A stretch of DNA of 64,000 nucleotides from JAXGXJ01 sp040772905. GTDB lineage: Bacteria; Actinomycetota; Thermoleophilia; RBG-16-64-13. Below, one piece after another: positions 32,771-42,795 of the stretch. Positions within the stretch are counted from its first letter, which is position 1; each line of letters begins with the position of its first letter. The notes beneath the pieces were generated by a model that did not search any database, was not told the DNA's origin, and saw only the letters and a program-made list of their open reading frames with translations. Location of the stretch: the NCBI GenBank assembly GCA_040772905.1, contig JAXGXJ010000005.1:124001-188000 (forward strand). Reading direction: 5' to 3'. Made by a program: the position numbers and the translations under genes.

Positions 32771-33529
32771 TCAGAGGCACTCGTCGAGGAGCGCCTTGAC
32801 GGCTGGATAGATGGCCGACGATCCGTCCAGTTCTATGAGGGGCCGGCCGTCGGCGTCGAAGCTGCTGATGGCGGGGTCTTCGGGCAGGGTGCCGAGCAGG
32901 GGCACGCCCAGCGCGTCGGCCGCCTCACGCACCGCAGGTGGAAGCTCGCCCTGCACCCTGTTGAGGACAAGTCCGGCCCGGTCGATGCGCGTACCCAGGG
33001 ACTCCACCAGACGGACGATGTACGAGGCGGCGGCCAGACCCCTCTGCGTAGGATCGCTTATGATGAAGAGCCGATCGACATCGCGCGTGGTCTGCCGGCT
33101 GATATGTTCCATACCGGCTTCGTTGTCTACGACCACGGAGCGATAGGCGTCACCCAGGTTGTCGATGGCGGTACGCAGCATGTGGTTGGCGGCGCAGTAG
33201 CAGCCGGGCCCTTCCGGTCGTCCCATGGCGAGAAGATCGAGATCGTCGCCCTCCACCAGACACTGCAGCACCTGATGCTGGAACCAGTCGGGCTTCGAGA
33301 TACCCGGTTGAAAGGTGCCGCTCGTGACTTGGTCGCGGGTGTCCTCGCGTATCTGGCCCACCGTCTCTCCTAGTTGCATGCCCAGAGCCATGTTGAGGTT
33401 GGAACTGGGATCGGCGTCTATGGCCAGGATGGGGGTCAGCCCCCGCTCGCGCAGATACTTGATGGTGAGAGCCGCGAAGGTGGTCTTGCCCGTACCTCCC
33501 TTGCCGACCACTGCGATCGTCAGCGTCAT
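32771..33529 (-). CDS. cooC: CooC-type Ni-insertion ATPase
   Basis: 252 aa, a MinD/CooC-type ATPase. Deviant Walker A KGGTGKTTFA, switch I region DADPSSNLNMALG, Walker B-like VVVDNEAGMEH, and the GPGCYCAAN motif with the Cys-X-Cys pair that binds nickel in CooC/AcsF. It supplies nickel to CODH or ACS. The ATG overlaps the acsV stop by four bases. A second CooC-like gene lies at 42796. Confidence 0.9.
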   Translation of the reverse strand: MTLTIAVVGKGGTGKTTFAALTIKYLRERGLTPILAIDADPSSNLNMALGMQLGETVGQIREDTRDQVTSGTFQPGISKPDWFQHQVLQCLVEGDDLDLLAMGRPEGPGCYCAANHMLRTAIDNLGDAYRSVVVDNEAGMEHISRQTTRDVDRLFIISDPTQRGLAAASYIVRLVESLGTRIDRAGLVLNRVQGELPPAVREAADALGVPLLGTLPEDPAISSFDADGRPLIELDGSSAIYPAVKALLDECL

Positions 33530-35571
33530 AGGCCATCGACTCCTTCCTTCGGCGCATCCGGCGGAGACGCACTCACCGACGGGAACAGACTCAGATCGGT
33601 GTGAGGTATGAAGAGCGCCGACGTGAACTCATCCATGAAGCGATTGTCGGCGCTCAACTCCAGATAGGTCATCTTGGCTGCCAACTCGTCGATCTGGCGG
33701 CGGTACTCGCGGCAGGTGAGGGCCAGATATGCTCCCTGCACCGACGTGTTGCCCAGATAGGAGAAGGCCTCCCAAGGCAGGTCGGGCAGTAGGCCGATGG
33801 CGATGGCCTTCTGCACGTCGATGTGCCTTCCGAAAGCCCCACCGATGAGCACCCGCTCCACATCCGTCACGGCCAGCCCCACGCTGTCGCACAGCACCGC
33901 CGCGCCCGCGTAGATGGCGGCCTTGGCGCGCAGCAGGTTCTGGATGTCGGTCTCGGTGAGGACCACGTCCCGCCCATCCGCGTCTTCCGCCCGCGCCACC
34001 ACGTACTCAAGGCCGGCATCGCCCGCGCGTACCCTGTCGGCGCGGTCGTGCGCCACCATGCGCCCGCTCTTGTCGATGAGGCCCGTCGCGCGTAGTTCGC
34101 TGAGCAGTGAGATCATGCCCGAGCCGCAAATGCCGCGGGCGGCCACATCGCCCAGGGTGCTGACCGTGGGCTCGAAAGTGTGCGGATCGATCCACACCTC
34201 TTCGATGGCCCCATCCACCGCGCGCATCCCCGAGGCGACGCCAGCCCCCTCGAACGCCGGCCCTGCCGAACACGCGCAGGTCAGAAGCCACTCCGAATTG
34301 CCCAGCACCATCTCTCCGTTGGTGCCGACATCCAGGAAGAGAGTCACCGGGTCCTCCTGGTGGAACCCGGCCCGCAGGACTCCCGCTGTGATGTCGCCGC
34401 CCACATACGCTCCCACCGCCGGCAGACAATCCACCAAGGCTTCGGGATGTAGGTGGAGCCCCAGACGCGCAGCAGGCTGGGGAGAGAACCAGGCCGCGGC
34501 GGGCACGTAGGGCTCCAGCCGTATGAAGTCCGCCTGCAACCCCAGGAACAGGTGGGTCATGGTCGTGTTCCCCGCCACCACGGACACTTTCACGTCGTCC
34601 GGTGCCCCACCCTGGCGCTCAAGCAGGCGATCGAGCAGGCCGTTGATGGTCTGTACCACCCTTTCCTGCAATTCCAGGCGCCGTTCGGGCCGACGTCCGT
34701 ACATGATGCGCGAGATGACGTCCTCACCGCAGGCGATCTGCCCGTTGTATGCCGACGCCTGGTCGATGAGCCGACTGGTCGCAAGATCGCCCAGGTACAC
34801 CGCCACCGTGGTGGTACCGATGTCGATGGCGGCGCCCCAGGTCCGTACAGGCGGAGCCCCGGGAACGACGGCGAGCAAGCGCCGGGGGGCCTCCAAATCG
34901 ACCCCGTTCCCCTGCTCCACCACGGCGGTGACCTGCCACTCACCGTCGCGTAACGACTGGGGAAGATCAGCCAGCGCGGTCAGCGTGGGAATCACGTCTT
35001 GCATGCCGTGCTGCCGAGCCAGACCTGTCTGCACCCGTTCCAGATCGGCCATGTTGTCGCTCAGACTCGGTGCTGGCAGGTCGAGCGGCAGCGCGACCAC
35101 CCACGGGACTGCCGTACCCGGGCAGACGGGAAGCTCCGATGCCGCCTTCTCAGCTCGGTCCCCGCGCTCGAAGCGCTCGAAGCGCTCTTCCACGGGCGGC
35201 ACCCACACCACCGCGTCGCCTTCGATGGCCGTCTGACACGCGAGAGCACATCCCCGAGCTAATTCTTCCTCGGTGAGGCGGACGACAGAGCGACGCCGCA
35301 CCTCACCCGCGCGTACCTCCACCACGCAGCGACCGCAACGACCCTGCCCCCCGCAGGGGAGCGGCATCCTCAGCCCGGCCGCCACGAGCGCGTCTTCGAT
35401 GGTGGCGCCGGCGGCCACTTGGACGGTCTGTTCTACAGGAAGAAAACGCACCTGACAGTCTGCGCCGGACCGCCCCGGGGGCGCTGCCTCGGACGAGGCA
35501 GCGCCCCGCCCGTCCCGCCCGCACCCGTCGGGCCCTCCAGCGTCGCGCACCGGGTCCTCCTCAGGCATCAC
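33526..35571 (-). CDS. acsV: reductive activator of the corrinoid protein (RACo, ASKHA/2Fe-2S)
   Basis: 681 aa. Residues ~35-130 are a 2Fe-2S plant-type ferredoxin domain (CGGQGRCGRCVVEV and ALACQT), then a linker. Residues ~245-650 are an ASKHA ATPase (AIDIGTTTVAVYLGDLATSR, SVVAGNTTMTHLFLG, FLDVGTNGEMVLG, CGSGMISLLSEL, LIGGAFGRHIDVQ). RACo reduces inactive Co(II) corrinoid protein using ATP. It sits between acsC and cooC, overlapping both by four or fewer bases. The Ala/Gly-rich N-terminal 30 residues may be a start-site artefact; GTG 35571 and ATG 35568 are both possible. Confidence 0.9.
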   Translation of the reverse strand: MMPEEDPVRDAGGPDGCGRDGRGAASSEAAPPGRSGADCQVRFLPVEQTVQVAAGATIEDALVAAGLRMPLPCGGQGRCGRCVVEVRAGEVRRRSVVRLTEEELARGCALACQTAIEGDAVVWVPPVEERFERFERGDRAEKAASELPVCPGTAVPWVVALPLDLPAPSLSDNMADLERVQTGLARQHGMQDVIPTLTALADLPQSLRDGEWQVTAVVEQGNGVDLEAPRRLLAVVPGAPPVRTWGAAIDIGTTTVAVYLGDLATSRLIDQASAYNGQIACGEDVISRIMYGRRPERRLELQERVVQTINGLLDRLLERQGGAPDDVKVSVVAGNTTMTHLFLGLQADFIRLEPYVPAAAWFSPQPAARLGLHLHPEALVDCLPAVGAYVGGDITAGVLRAGFHQEDPVTLFLDVGTNGEMVLGNSEWLLTCACSAGPAFEGAGVASGMRAVDGAIEEVWIDPHTFEPTVSTLGDVAARGICGSGMISLLSELRATGLIDKSGRMVAHDRADRVRAGDAGLEYVVARAEDADGRDVVLTETDIQNLLRAKAAIYAGAAVLCDSVGLAVTDVERVLIGGAFGRHIDVQKAIAIGLLPDLPWEAFSYLGNTSVQGAYLALTCREYRRQIDELAAKMTYLELSADNRFMDEFTSALFIPHTDLSLFPSVSASPPDAPKEGVDGL

Positions 35572-36929
35572 CGACCGGCCAGGTAACTCAGGTACGAGGG
35601 GATACCGATGGACTCACGAGGTCCGACCAGGACCTCCCACCCCGGTAGCTCCTCCTCCAACTCGCCCGAGATACCAGCCACCAGACCGGGGATGACGATG
35701 CTGCGATGCGAGAGCTTGTCGGCCAGACCGTTGCTGTTGACGGCCTTGGCGATGCGCTCGGCGTCGAACTTACCCGCCGCCCACGCGGTGAGCACCGACA
35801 TGCCTTCGGAATCGGCCACCAGCAGCCAGGCAGGACGACCGCCCGCCTCCACTTCGCCGGCCACAGAGAAGTAGGTGAGCGAGAAGTTGGTGGTCACCAG
35901 CAGCGGTGAGTCCGGTTTGGGGTCGGCTATCTCGTACAGCCCGGGACTGACCTGGATGGGCTTCTGAGGATCGGTGTAGATGTTCTGCCGCAGCGTCAGC
36001 AACGAGTAGAGTGAAGCCGGGTCGAAGCGGTCGAGCACGATGAAGCCGGCATAGCGGGACACGTGGTGCGCAGCCACCATGGTCTCTTTCTGCACGCTGT
36101 CGGTCATCTTGCCGGGGAAGACGATGGTGGGAAAACCCAGAGGCCGGAAGTTCTTCTTGATGGCGGCCCGGCGCAGCCGGGTCGCTGCCGCCAGCGAATC
36201 CACCCAGCGCCGAGCACCGGGGTCGAGCACCAAGTCCTCCAGACCCTGCTCCTTGAGTCGCTCCGTGCGAAGCGCGAGCTCCAGCAGATCGGGCTCGGGA
36301 GCCTCGGGCCCCTTCACCACGAGCGGTACCCCGTGCTGTTTGGCGAGAGAAGCGAACTCCTCCATGGAAGCACCATCGGCCGGGCACAGGAGCGGCCGCG
36401 AATCTCCGGCCGCCTTGATACCGGCCTCAGCCGCAGCAAGATCGGAGCTGATCAGGATGACAGACAGGTCCTTGGCCACGACTTGGGCCACTCGGCCCGC
36501 GAAGGTCTCGGGAGAGCCCGAACGGTATTCCACCGCTATCCCATCGGGGCGCAGCACTTGACCCACGCGCTCGATCTCGTAGCCCGCCACCTCGTCTACG
36601 AGAGCTGCTGATTCCCGCTCATCCAGATCGTCACCCATGCGGTAGAAGAACCCGGGCTGATGGACGAAGGTCTTCTCGTGCCGATAGACCACCGTCTCGT
36701 TGCCCACTTCCAGCTTCCGTTCTCCGGTCCCCACCGTGATCAGACGCACAGGCGGAGCGGCCGCGCTGTCGAGCTGAGCCTTGACCTCTTCGGACACGTA
36801 GGGACAATCGGAGAGTTCCGCCTGGCGGGCGGCCAGCTTCATGGCGAACGCGAGACAGGTGGGGTGCCCACACTCCTTGCAGTTCGTCTGCGGCAACATC
36901 TTGTAGATGGCGATACCACTCAGTGCCAT
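35568..36929 (-). CDS. acsC: corrinoid iron-sulfur protein large subunit (gamma)
   Basis: 453 aa. The N-terminal 4Fe-4S motif NCKECGHPTC with a distal Cys (LSDCPY) holds the reducing cluster. A TIM barrel follows, and a C-terminal corrinoid-binding domain (VLTAWAAGKFDAERIAKAVN). The subunit carries the cobamide that shuttles the methyl group between AcsE and AcsB. AAGGA precedes the ATG. It is followed by acsV (overlap) and preceded by acsD with a 70-base gap. Confidence 0.95.
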   Translation of the reverse strand: MALSGIAIYKMLPQTNCKECGHPTCLAFAMKLAARQAELSDCPYVSEEVKAQLDSAAAPPVRLITVGTGERKLEVGNETVVYRHEKTFVHQPGFFYRMGDDLDERESAALVDEVAGYEIERVGQVLRPDGIAVEYRSGSPETFAGRVAQVVAKDLSVILISSDLAAAEAGIKAAGDSRPLLCPADGASMEEFASLAKQHGVPLVVKGPEAPEPDLLELALRTERLKEQGLEDLVLDPGARRWVDSLAAATRLRRAAIKKNFRPLGFPTIVFPGKMTDSVQKETMVAAHHVSRYAGFIVLDRFDPASLYSLLTLRQNIYTDPQKPIQVSPGLYEIADPKPDSPLLVTTNFSLTYFSVAGEVEAGGRPAWLLVADSEGMSVLTAWAAGKFDAERIAKAVNSNGLADKLSHRSIVIPGLVAGISGELEEELPGWEVLVGPRESIGIPSYLSYLAGR

Positions 36930-36999
36930 GTGGCGTGTTCCTTTCGCGTAAGACCTGGAAGCGGCGAAGGCTGCCCGGTCGGACTCACTCCATCCCGAC

Positions 37000-37980
37000 T
37001 CAATCGATCCCGCTGCCGGCCATCAGCTCATCGACGGCTTGGTGGACCAGGGGCAGCGTGTCGGGGTGTCGCACGACGATGATGTCGGCACCCGCGCCCA
37101 GCAGGGTCACGGCGGTGTCCACCTCCCATAAGAGAGCGCGCGCGGCCCAGTCGCCCCAAGGACCGGGCACTCCCTCTCCACTTCGAGCTTCCTTCGTCCG
37201 CCAGGCCTCGTAGCCCACGGTCAGGATCATGGGCTGCTGCAGAGCGCTGTCTCCGCTAAGGGCGGCGATGCGAATGCGCTCCATCACCGAGTAGCTGTAC
37301 TCGATGCCGTACCCCAAGGCTCCAGTCGTGGGATCGACGATGATCCGCTCGCGGTCCAGCCCCATCTCGCCGATGAGCACGTTAAGCTGCTTGGCCAGGT
37401 TGATGTCGATGGGGCTCTTGGCGATGACCACTTGGTTGTTGGCCAGGGCGGCGGCCACCACGGTGCGGTAGTTCTTGTCCTCGCAGTTGCCCAGGGCCAC
37501 GCGCTCGCCGGCCGCCGCTTCGGCGGCGGCCACCAGCACCTCATTGTCTTTCTCCCTCTGCCCGGGACCGTAGATGATCAAAGGCAGAGAGGTGCTCTCG
37601 AGCACACGTTTCACAGTGGCTCGCGCCTGCTCGGCCCCGGTATCGCCGCGCTCGGGATGGGCGCTGTCGAGCGTGAGGGCGATGAGGTCTGCACCCATCT
37701 CTTCCGCCTTCGCCGCCCACACGGCGGGATCGTCCAACGCGTCACCCCAGGCGGACATCAGCAGGGCCGACCAGTCGTCGGGCCTGCGGTCGCTCACCTC
37801 CACAGCCACGACAGGCTTGTGAGGCATGCGGCCCTCGAAATGCAGGAACGGCAAGGTGGTCTCGCCCCCGATGGTCACGGTCTTACCCCGCGTCCCCCCT
37901 TCAGCCGGACCCGCACCCAAGGTCACCTCGGTGATGGTCCCCGACCACGCCTCTTTCAACTCGGGTATCGTCACAGACAT
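37000..37980 (-). CDS. acsD: corrinoid iron-sulfur protein small subunit (delta)
   Basis: 326 aa, matching AcsD length. It forms a TIM barrel that pairs with AcsC (LPLIIYGPGQREKDNEVLVA, IVDPTTGALGYGIEYSYSVM). AAAGGAG lies seven bases before the ATG. The C-terminus includes GADIIVVRHPDTLPLVHQAV. Operon order here is acsB-acsD-acsC-acsV-cooC-acsE. Confidence 0.93.
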   Translation of the reverse strand: MSVTIPELKEAWSGTITEVTLGAGPAEGGTRGKTVTIGGETTLPFLHFEGRMPHKPVVAVEVSDRRPDDWSALLMSAWGDALDDPAVWAAKAEEMGADLIALTLDSAHPERGDTGAEQARATVKRVLESTSLPLIIYGPGQREKDNEVLVAAAEAAAGERVALGNCEDKNYRTVVAAALANNQVVIAKSPIDINLAKQLNVLIGEMGLDRERIIVDPTTGALGYGIEYSYSVMERIRIAALSGDSALQQPMILTVGYEAWRTKEARSGEGVPGPWGDWAARALLWEVDTAVTLLGAGADIIVVRHPDTLPLVHQAVDELMAGSGID

Positions 37981-38017
37981 CCATCGACTCCTTTCACACC
38001 GACGCCTTGGGCGTGGC

Positions 38018-40300
38018 TCAGAATATGGGATCCATCATGAGGGCCGGATGCTCGTGCGCCTCCAGGAAGGGCAGCAGTTCTTCCACGGTGGTGACCGAGC
38101 GCTCGTCCGCGATGCGGTCGAGCAGGTCCGGATCGCCCTCACGCTCACACACAGCTTTGAAGTCTTCGGCCATGGTCTCCTTCAGGACGCTGGACATCCA
38201 CACCACCCGCTTGAAGCCTCCCTCGGCCGAGATGAACTTGCGGCTGAGCAGGTAGTACTTGCCCACGCCCATCATGCCCGGCGTCTGCAGACCGCCTCCA
38301 GCGATGCCAGCCAGCGTGGAGAAGGTCATGCCAGCGGGAGTGAGGCTGGGGTCTTCGCGCGATACCACCATCACGCCGTTCGCTTCCGGCACCAGCATCA
38401 CGATGCACTCGAAACAGCCGCAGGCGGTCATGGGATCCTGCATGATGGAATACAGGCAGACACGCTCGACGCTCTGGTGCGAGTTCTGGTAGACGAAGTC
38501 GTTCGCTCCCTGCCAGATACCCAGATCCGGATCGAGGCAGATGCCCTTAGCCACAGGCTGGTTGGGTCCCGTGGGGTTGATCTGGTTGGAGGCCTTGCAG
38601 TCCAGCCAGTTATACGCGCCGCACAGGCCCAGACGCTCAGGCGATATCACGCACACGTGGTTCGGCGCGAAACTCTGGCACAGCGTACAGCTGTAGAACT
38701 CGTCCACCGATGAATCGACCATGTCAGCCAAGCGGGAGTTGCGGGTCTGGTAGGCCTCGCGTGCCCGGCCCAGCCACTCCTCGAAGGCCGCCTGCTCGGT
38801 GTAGAGAGTCACCTGCACCTTGTCGACGATGGCGCCGAACTCGCCGTGGAAGCGGGCATATAGGATGTCGCCCAGGTTCTTGAGTTCGAAGCCCTTCTCC
38901 ACCGCGGCCTTGCTGAACCGTATCCAGGTGATGTCACGCTGGCCGATGTGCTGGATGCCCGAGGCGCCGTTGACGAAGTAGTGGATCTGTCGTTCGAGTA
39001 CGGGTTCGAAGTCTTCCTGCATCTTGCGGCCCGCCACCTCCACCACGATGCCCAGGTTCATGGCCCCGCCTTCGGGCACCTGGTCCATGTCGGGCCCCAC
39101 CACCGTGATGCGACCGTCCTCGATGTCGTCCAGACCGACCATCCGCAGATACTCGAAGGCATGCGCCTTCTGGCCGCCGAACTCCAGCCGCATGTCGTTG
39201 CGCCGCACCCGTTCGCCCTCGAAGGCACTGCCGTAAGGCACCGGGATGGGCACCTCGGTGATCTTGATCTTCACCCCGCGGATCTCGGTGCAGCGCTGGA
39301 CCAGTCGGCGCGCCTTGTCCGCGTGAGTATCACCCTCGATGTCGTCGAACGGCATACTGACCACATGCTCGTACCGGGTGACGCCGGTGGGAAGGATCTG
39401 GGGGATGACCGTGTCGGCGATGACCGGGAAGCCGTAGTTGATGGCCCCTGCCGCGGCCGCGTACTTGAGGTCGTCGACTTCACCCAACGCCAGCACGAAG
39501 GCGAACACGCGGTACTTGTTGTAGAGCAGGATGTCGCGTATCTGGCCACCGGACATACCCCCGAACGTGAGTGCCGACCTGGTGGCGAAACCAAGGGCGT
39601 AGATGGCCGAGATGGTGTCGGTGCCGAAAGGCACGATGTAGGTGTCGTAGCCCATCTCGACGCCCTCTTCCATCAGCTGGTGGATGATGCTGCGCCCATT
39701 GACGTTGCCCGACAGGAACACCAAGATATTGCGCTTCTGCAACTCGCGCACGATGGACACGGCTGCTTCGTTGCTGCGCGCCGCGCCCACGATGGCGGCG
39801 AACCCCGGCATGCGCCCGTCGACCAACTGGATGCCCCAAGCCCGCAGCTGGATGTCGTCGATGGGTCCGTTGGCGTGGCCTCCATCGCTGCCGCCGCCGT
39901 TGCTGTCCGGGCTGGTGAAGCTGGTGCCGGTCAGGTTGAGACCGGGGATGGGCTCAGGCTGCTCTCCCCGGGCGAAGCGCACGGCCTCGATGGCCTCCAT
40001 GGCCAGCAGAGTGGCCGCGCCGCTGTCCAAGGTCTCGCCCAGGTAGGGAAGCCACAAGCTGGTGCCGGGAGCCTCAGACAGCAGCTTCTTCGCATGCTCC
40101 ATGGCGCCCTGCAGCTGCCCAAGGTCATCGACTTCCATACCTGTGAAGCCCAGGATCACGGGCAGGTGATAGGCGGTGTTCGTGAAGGCCACGGGATGAT
40201 CGGCCCCCAGCTCGTCGATGGCCGCCTGCACCATCCGGTCGGCTTCGTTCACGATGAGGTTGGCGCCGCGGATGGCGGCTCTGGCGATATACCGCGACAC
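38018..40300 (-). CDS. acsB: acetyl-CoA synthase (alpha subunit)
   Basis: 760 aa, including the N-terminal CODH-contacting domain, so it is the bacterial-type ACS. A-cluster ligands are seen: CTLCQSFAPNHVCVIS, RLGLCG and the Cys-Gly-Cys of MTACGCFEC. It joins CO, methyl and CoA to acetyl-CoA. The start is GTG 40300 with GGAGG six bases before it, one base after the cooS stop, so cooS and acsB are coupled. An internal insert around residues 140-155 (Gly/Ser-rich) is unusual for the family. Confidence 0.95.
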   Translation of the reverse strand: MSRYIARAAIRGANLIVNEADRMVQAAIDELGADHPVAFTNTAYHLPVILGFTGMEVDDLGQLQGAMEHAKKLLSEAPGTSLWLPYLGETLDSGAATLLAMEAIEAVRFARGEQPEPIPGLNLTGTSFTSPDSNGGGSDGGHANGPIDDIQLRAWGIQLVDGRMPGFAAIVGAARSNEAAVSIVRELQKRNILVFLSGNVNGRSIIHQLMEEGVEMGYDTYIVPFGTDTISAIYALGFATRSALTFGGMSGGQIRDILLYNKYRVFAFVLALGEVDDLKYAAAAGAINYGFPVIADTVIPQILPTGVTRYEHVVSMPFDDIEGDTHADKARRLVQRCTEIRGVKIKITEVPIPVPYGSAFEGERVRRNDMRLEFGGQKAHAFEYLRMVGLDDIEDGRITVVGPDMDQVPEGGAMNLGIVVEVAGRKMQEDFEPVLERQIHYFVNGASGIQHIGQRDITWIRFSKAAVEKGFELKNLGDILYARFHGEFGAIVDKVQVTLYTEQAAFEEWLGRAREAYQTRNSRLADMVDSSVDEFYSCTLCQSFAPNHVCVISPERLGLCGAYNWLDCKASNQINPTGPNQPVAKGICLDPDLGIWQGANDFVYQNSHQSVERVCLYSIMQDPMTACGCFECIVMLVPEANGVMVVSREDPSLTPAGMTFSTLAGIAGGGLQTPGMMGVGKYYLLSRKFISAEGGFKRVVWMSSVLKETMAEDFKAVCEREGDPDLLDRIADERSVTTVEELLPFLEAHEHPALMMDPIF

Positions 40301-40301
40301 G

Positions 40302-42290
40302 TCACACCTCCGATCCGACCGCCGGGACAGAGGCGGAGTAGACGTTCAAGAGCGTCTCTTCATCCAGAGTCGCCAGCACTTCTTCCATGATCTGATCGCC
40401 GCTGCCACCGAAGCGGCCGGGCTCGTAGGGCTCCAGACCGAGAGCCTGGCGCTTGGCGTCGATGTGAGCCAACGCCTTGCGGATCAGCTCAGGCGTGTCA
40501 GGCTCGAACTCGATGCCCCCGCCGAAGCGCCGCATCCAACCGTCGCGCATGAGTTCCACCACCTCGGGACTGTTGCCCACCGGAGGGGGAAGGCCGAAGA
40601 GCACGAAGGCACCCGAGGCCGCGCAGTACGTGCCGATAGACAGAGCCTTCTCCGACATGTACTCGGGGCAGATGCCCACTGCCGGCAGATCGGAGACGTC
40701 GTCACCTAGGCCTCCCTCGGTGGCACACTCGGTGAGGACGGTGAGGATGCGCGAGTTGTCGACGCACGATCCCACGTGCAGCACCGGCGGGATGCCGATG
40801 GCCTCGCACACCTCGCGCAGTCCGGCTCCCGCCTGAGCGAGGAACTCCGGACGCAGGTAGCCGTACTTGGCCGCTCCCGTCGCGGCACATCCGGTCACGA
40901 CCACCAGGACGTCGTTGCGGATGAGTTCGCCGATGATCTCGGTGGTGGGAAGGTCATGCGGCACCCGAGCGTTGTTGCAGCCCACCACCGCCGCCAGCCC
41001 CCGGATGCGTCCGGCGGCGACGGCGTCGTTGAGAGGCCGGAACGATCCGCGGTAGAGGCCGCCCTGCATGTAGCGCACGTACTCATGTGAGAAGCCGACC
41101 ACCAGCGCCTCTTCCACCCGGGGGATGATGGTCTCGCCTCGGTTGGGGTAGTTGTCTATAGCCGTGCGCACGATGTTCTTGGCGCTCTGGTAGGCATGGT
41201 GCTCGTCGAACTCCAGGTGTTCGGCCCCTTCGATGCGGGCCTTGGGCGAGGTGGTGATGAGCTTGGTGTGATAGTGAGAGGCCACCTGCGCGAGCGCCTG
41301 CATGATGCACTGCACGTCGACCACCATGGCTTCCACCGCACCTGTGGCGATGGCGAGTTCTTGCGACAGGAAGTTGCCTGCGGGCGGGATGCCGTGACGC
41401 ATGAGCACCTCGTTGGCCGTACAACAGATGCCGGCCAGGTTGATGCCGTTGGCGCCCTTGCTCTTCGCGTAGTCCAGCAGTTCGGGGTCGGTGGACGCCG
41501 CCACGATCATCTCGGAGAGCGTGGGTTCATGCCCGTGGACCACCAGGTTGACCTCGTCGTCTTTGAGGACCCCCAGGTTCACCTGGCTGCGCAGCGGGGC
41601 AGGCGTGCCGAACAGGATGTCACTCAGGTCGGTGGCGAGCATGGACCCGCCCCAACCGTCGGCGAGTGCGGCCCGCACCACCTGGTCGAGGATGTGCTCG
41701 GCATCCTGATCGACACCCATGTGGGTGCGGTGCATGATCTCCACCACTTCCCGGTCGATGCCGCGAGGAGTAACCCGCTCGCGGCTCCACAACTCCTGAC
41801 GCCGCGGAGTCGCCCGGCTCACGTAGATGATCTCGCCCGACTGGCGCCCGAATTCGGCCAGTGCGGTCTCAGCCACTTCTTGAGCCACTTCGTTCACATG
41901 CCGGTTATCGCTCTTGATCCCCAGGTAGCCCGCCACGGCACGTAGCTTCGCCTCGTCCCGGATGCGGTAACCGGCGGCCTCACCCTTCGCGACCGCCAAC
42001 AGAGCGAGCGCGATCCCTCGGCCGTGATCGGAATGGGCCGCCGCCCCCCCGGCGACGGCCCTTGCGAAGTTGCGGGCCGCTACCGTGGCCCGGGTCGCTC
42101 CGCACACCCCCCGATCGACCTTCCCCACGAGGCGGCAGGGCCCCATGGCGCAAATCCGACAGCAGCCGCCCTCTGAGCCGATAGAGCAGGGCCTCACCGC
42201 TGCTACTCGGTCGAAGGCCGTCTCCACCACTCCTTCACAACTATCCAGGACCTCGCACACAGCGATATCGTGGCTTCTCTCTTCAGGCAT
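40302..42290 (-). CDS. cooS: carbon monoxide dehydrogenase catalytic subunit (Ni-CODH)
   Basis: 662 aa from ATG 42290 (GGAGG seven bases upstream; the open frame reaches 42308). N-terminal B/D-cluster cysteines are in GGCCRICAMGPCR and GVCGA. All C-cluster ligands are visible: His in LVVHGHEP, then Cys in AGICCTANE, VQCIMQ, VVGCNNAR, VTGCAATG, and GTYCAASG. It interconverts CO and CO2 and feeds CO to AcsB through the internal tunnel. It is the AcsA-type partner of the adjacent acsB. Confidence 0.95.
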   Translation of the reverse strand: MPEERSHDIAVCEVLDSCEGVVETAFDRVAAVRPCSIGSEGGCCRICAMGPCRLVGKVDRGVCGATRATVAARNFARAVAGGAAAHSDHGRGIALALLAVAKGEAAGYRIRDEAKLRAVAGYLGIKSDNRHVNEVAQEVAETALAEFGRQSGEIIYVSRATPRRQELWSRERVTPRGIDREVVEIMHRTHMGVDQDAEHILDQVVRAALADGWGGSMLATDLSDILFGTPAPLRSQVNLGVLKDDEVNLVVHGHEPTLSEMIVAASTDPELLDYAKSKGANGINLAGICCTANEVLMRHGIPPAGNFLSQELAIATGAVEAMVVDVQCIMQALAQVASHYHTKLITTSPKARIEGAEHLEFDEHHAYQSAKNIVRTAIDNYPNRGETIIPRVEEALVVGFSHEYVRYMQGGLYRGSFRPLNDAVAAGRIRGLAAVVGCNNARVPHDLPTTEIIGELIRNDVLVVVTGCAATGAAKYGYLRPEFLAQAGAGLREVCEAIGIPPVLHVGSCVDNSRILTVLTECATEGGLGDDVSDLPAVGICPEYMSEKALSIGTYCAASGAFVLFGLPPPVGNSPEVVELMRDGWMRRFGGGIEFEPDTPELIRKALAHIDAKRQALGLEPYEPGRFGGSGDQIMEEVLATLDEETLLNVYSASVPAVGSEV

Positions 42291-42329
42291 AGGATGTCCT
42301 CCAGACAAAGGCGTGTGCCGCTCGCTGTA

Positions 42330-42662
42330 TCAGTAGCGCCGGAAATCGCCGGCCATCTCGCGATCTCTCCGCTCGGTGACGGTGGAGCGCTGGATGACGG
42401 TGTGCCAGGTCGATCCATCCTTGTGCCGTTCCGTGAAATCGCCGAGCGATACTGACTGGTCCGGGGGATAGCCGCCTGCGCGCAGAGTCGCGCGAAGGAC
42501 CTCCGGCGAGGTGACGGTCTCGTCGAACCGTATGAGCACCCGCCGGCGCGCGGCACCGGCCACCACTTCAGTGACGCCGGGCGTAGCCAGCAGCGCTTCC
42601 CGGACGCGCAAGACATGATGGTCGGCGTACATGCTCGGCACTTCCACGACAAGGTCCTTCAT
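42330..42662 (-). CDS. HMA-like small domain protein without CxxC, upstream of cooS
   Basis: 110 aa from ATG 42662; the longer frame to 42758 is promoter sequence. KDLVVEVPSMYADHHVLRVR and GVTEVVAGAARRRVLIRFDE give a ferredoxin-like heavy-metal-associated fold. The usual metal-binding CxxC is replaced by MYADHH, which has Met and two His instead. The C-terminal 40 residues are charged and rich in His, Arg and Thr. It sits first in line before cooS and could handle nickel. No function is established. Confidence 0.65.
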   Translation of the reverse strand: MKDLVVEVPSMYADHHVLRVREALLATPGVTEVVAGAARRRVLIRFDETVTSPEVLRATLRAGGYPPDQSVSLGDFTERHKDGSTWHTVIQRSTVTERRDREMAGDFRRY

Positions 42663-42795
42663 CAATCCACACCTTTCCCGCCTGTGCACTTCGTGGGGGG
42701 CATAGCTCCTTTGTGGGTATATGCCAATGCAAAGGAAACCGAGGCAATAGTACCTCAAGATTTTAGAAACATGCGAGGGAGGCGCGAGGGGATGG

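Noticed and set aside
38948..40390. Plus-strand open frame of 480 codons opposite acsB
   Set aside because: Antisense to the ACS gene with no ribosome binding site or motif.
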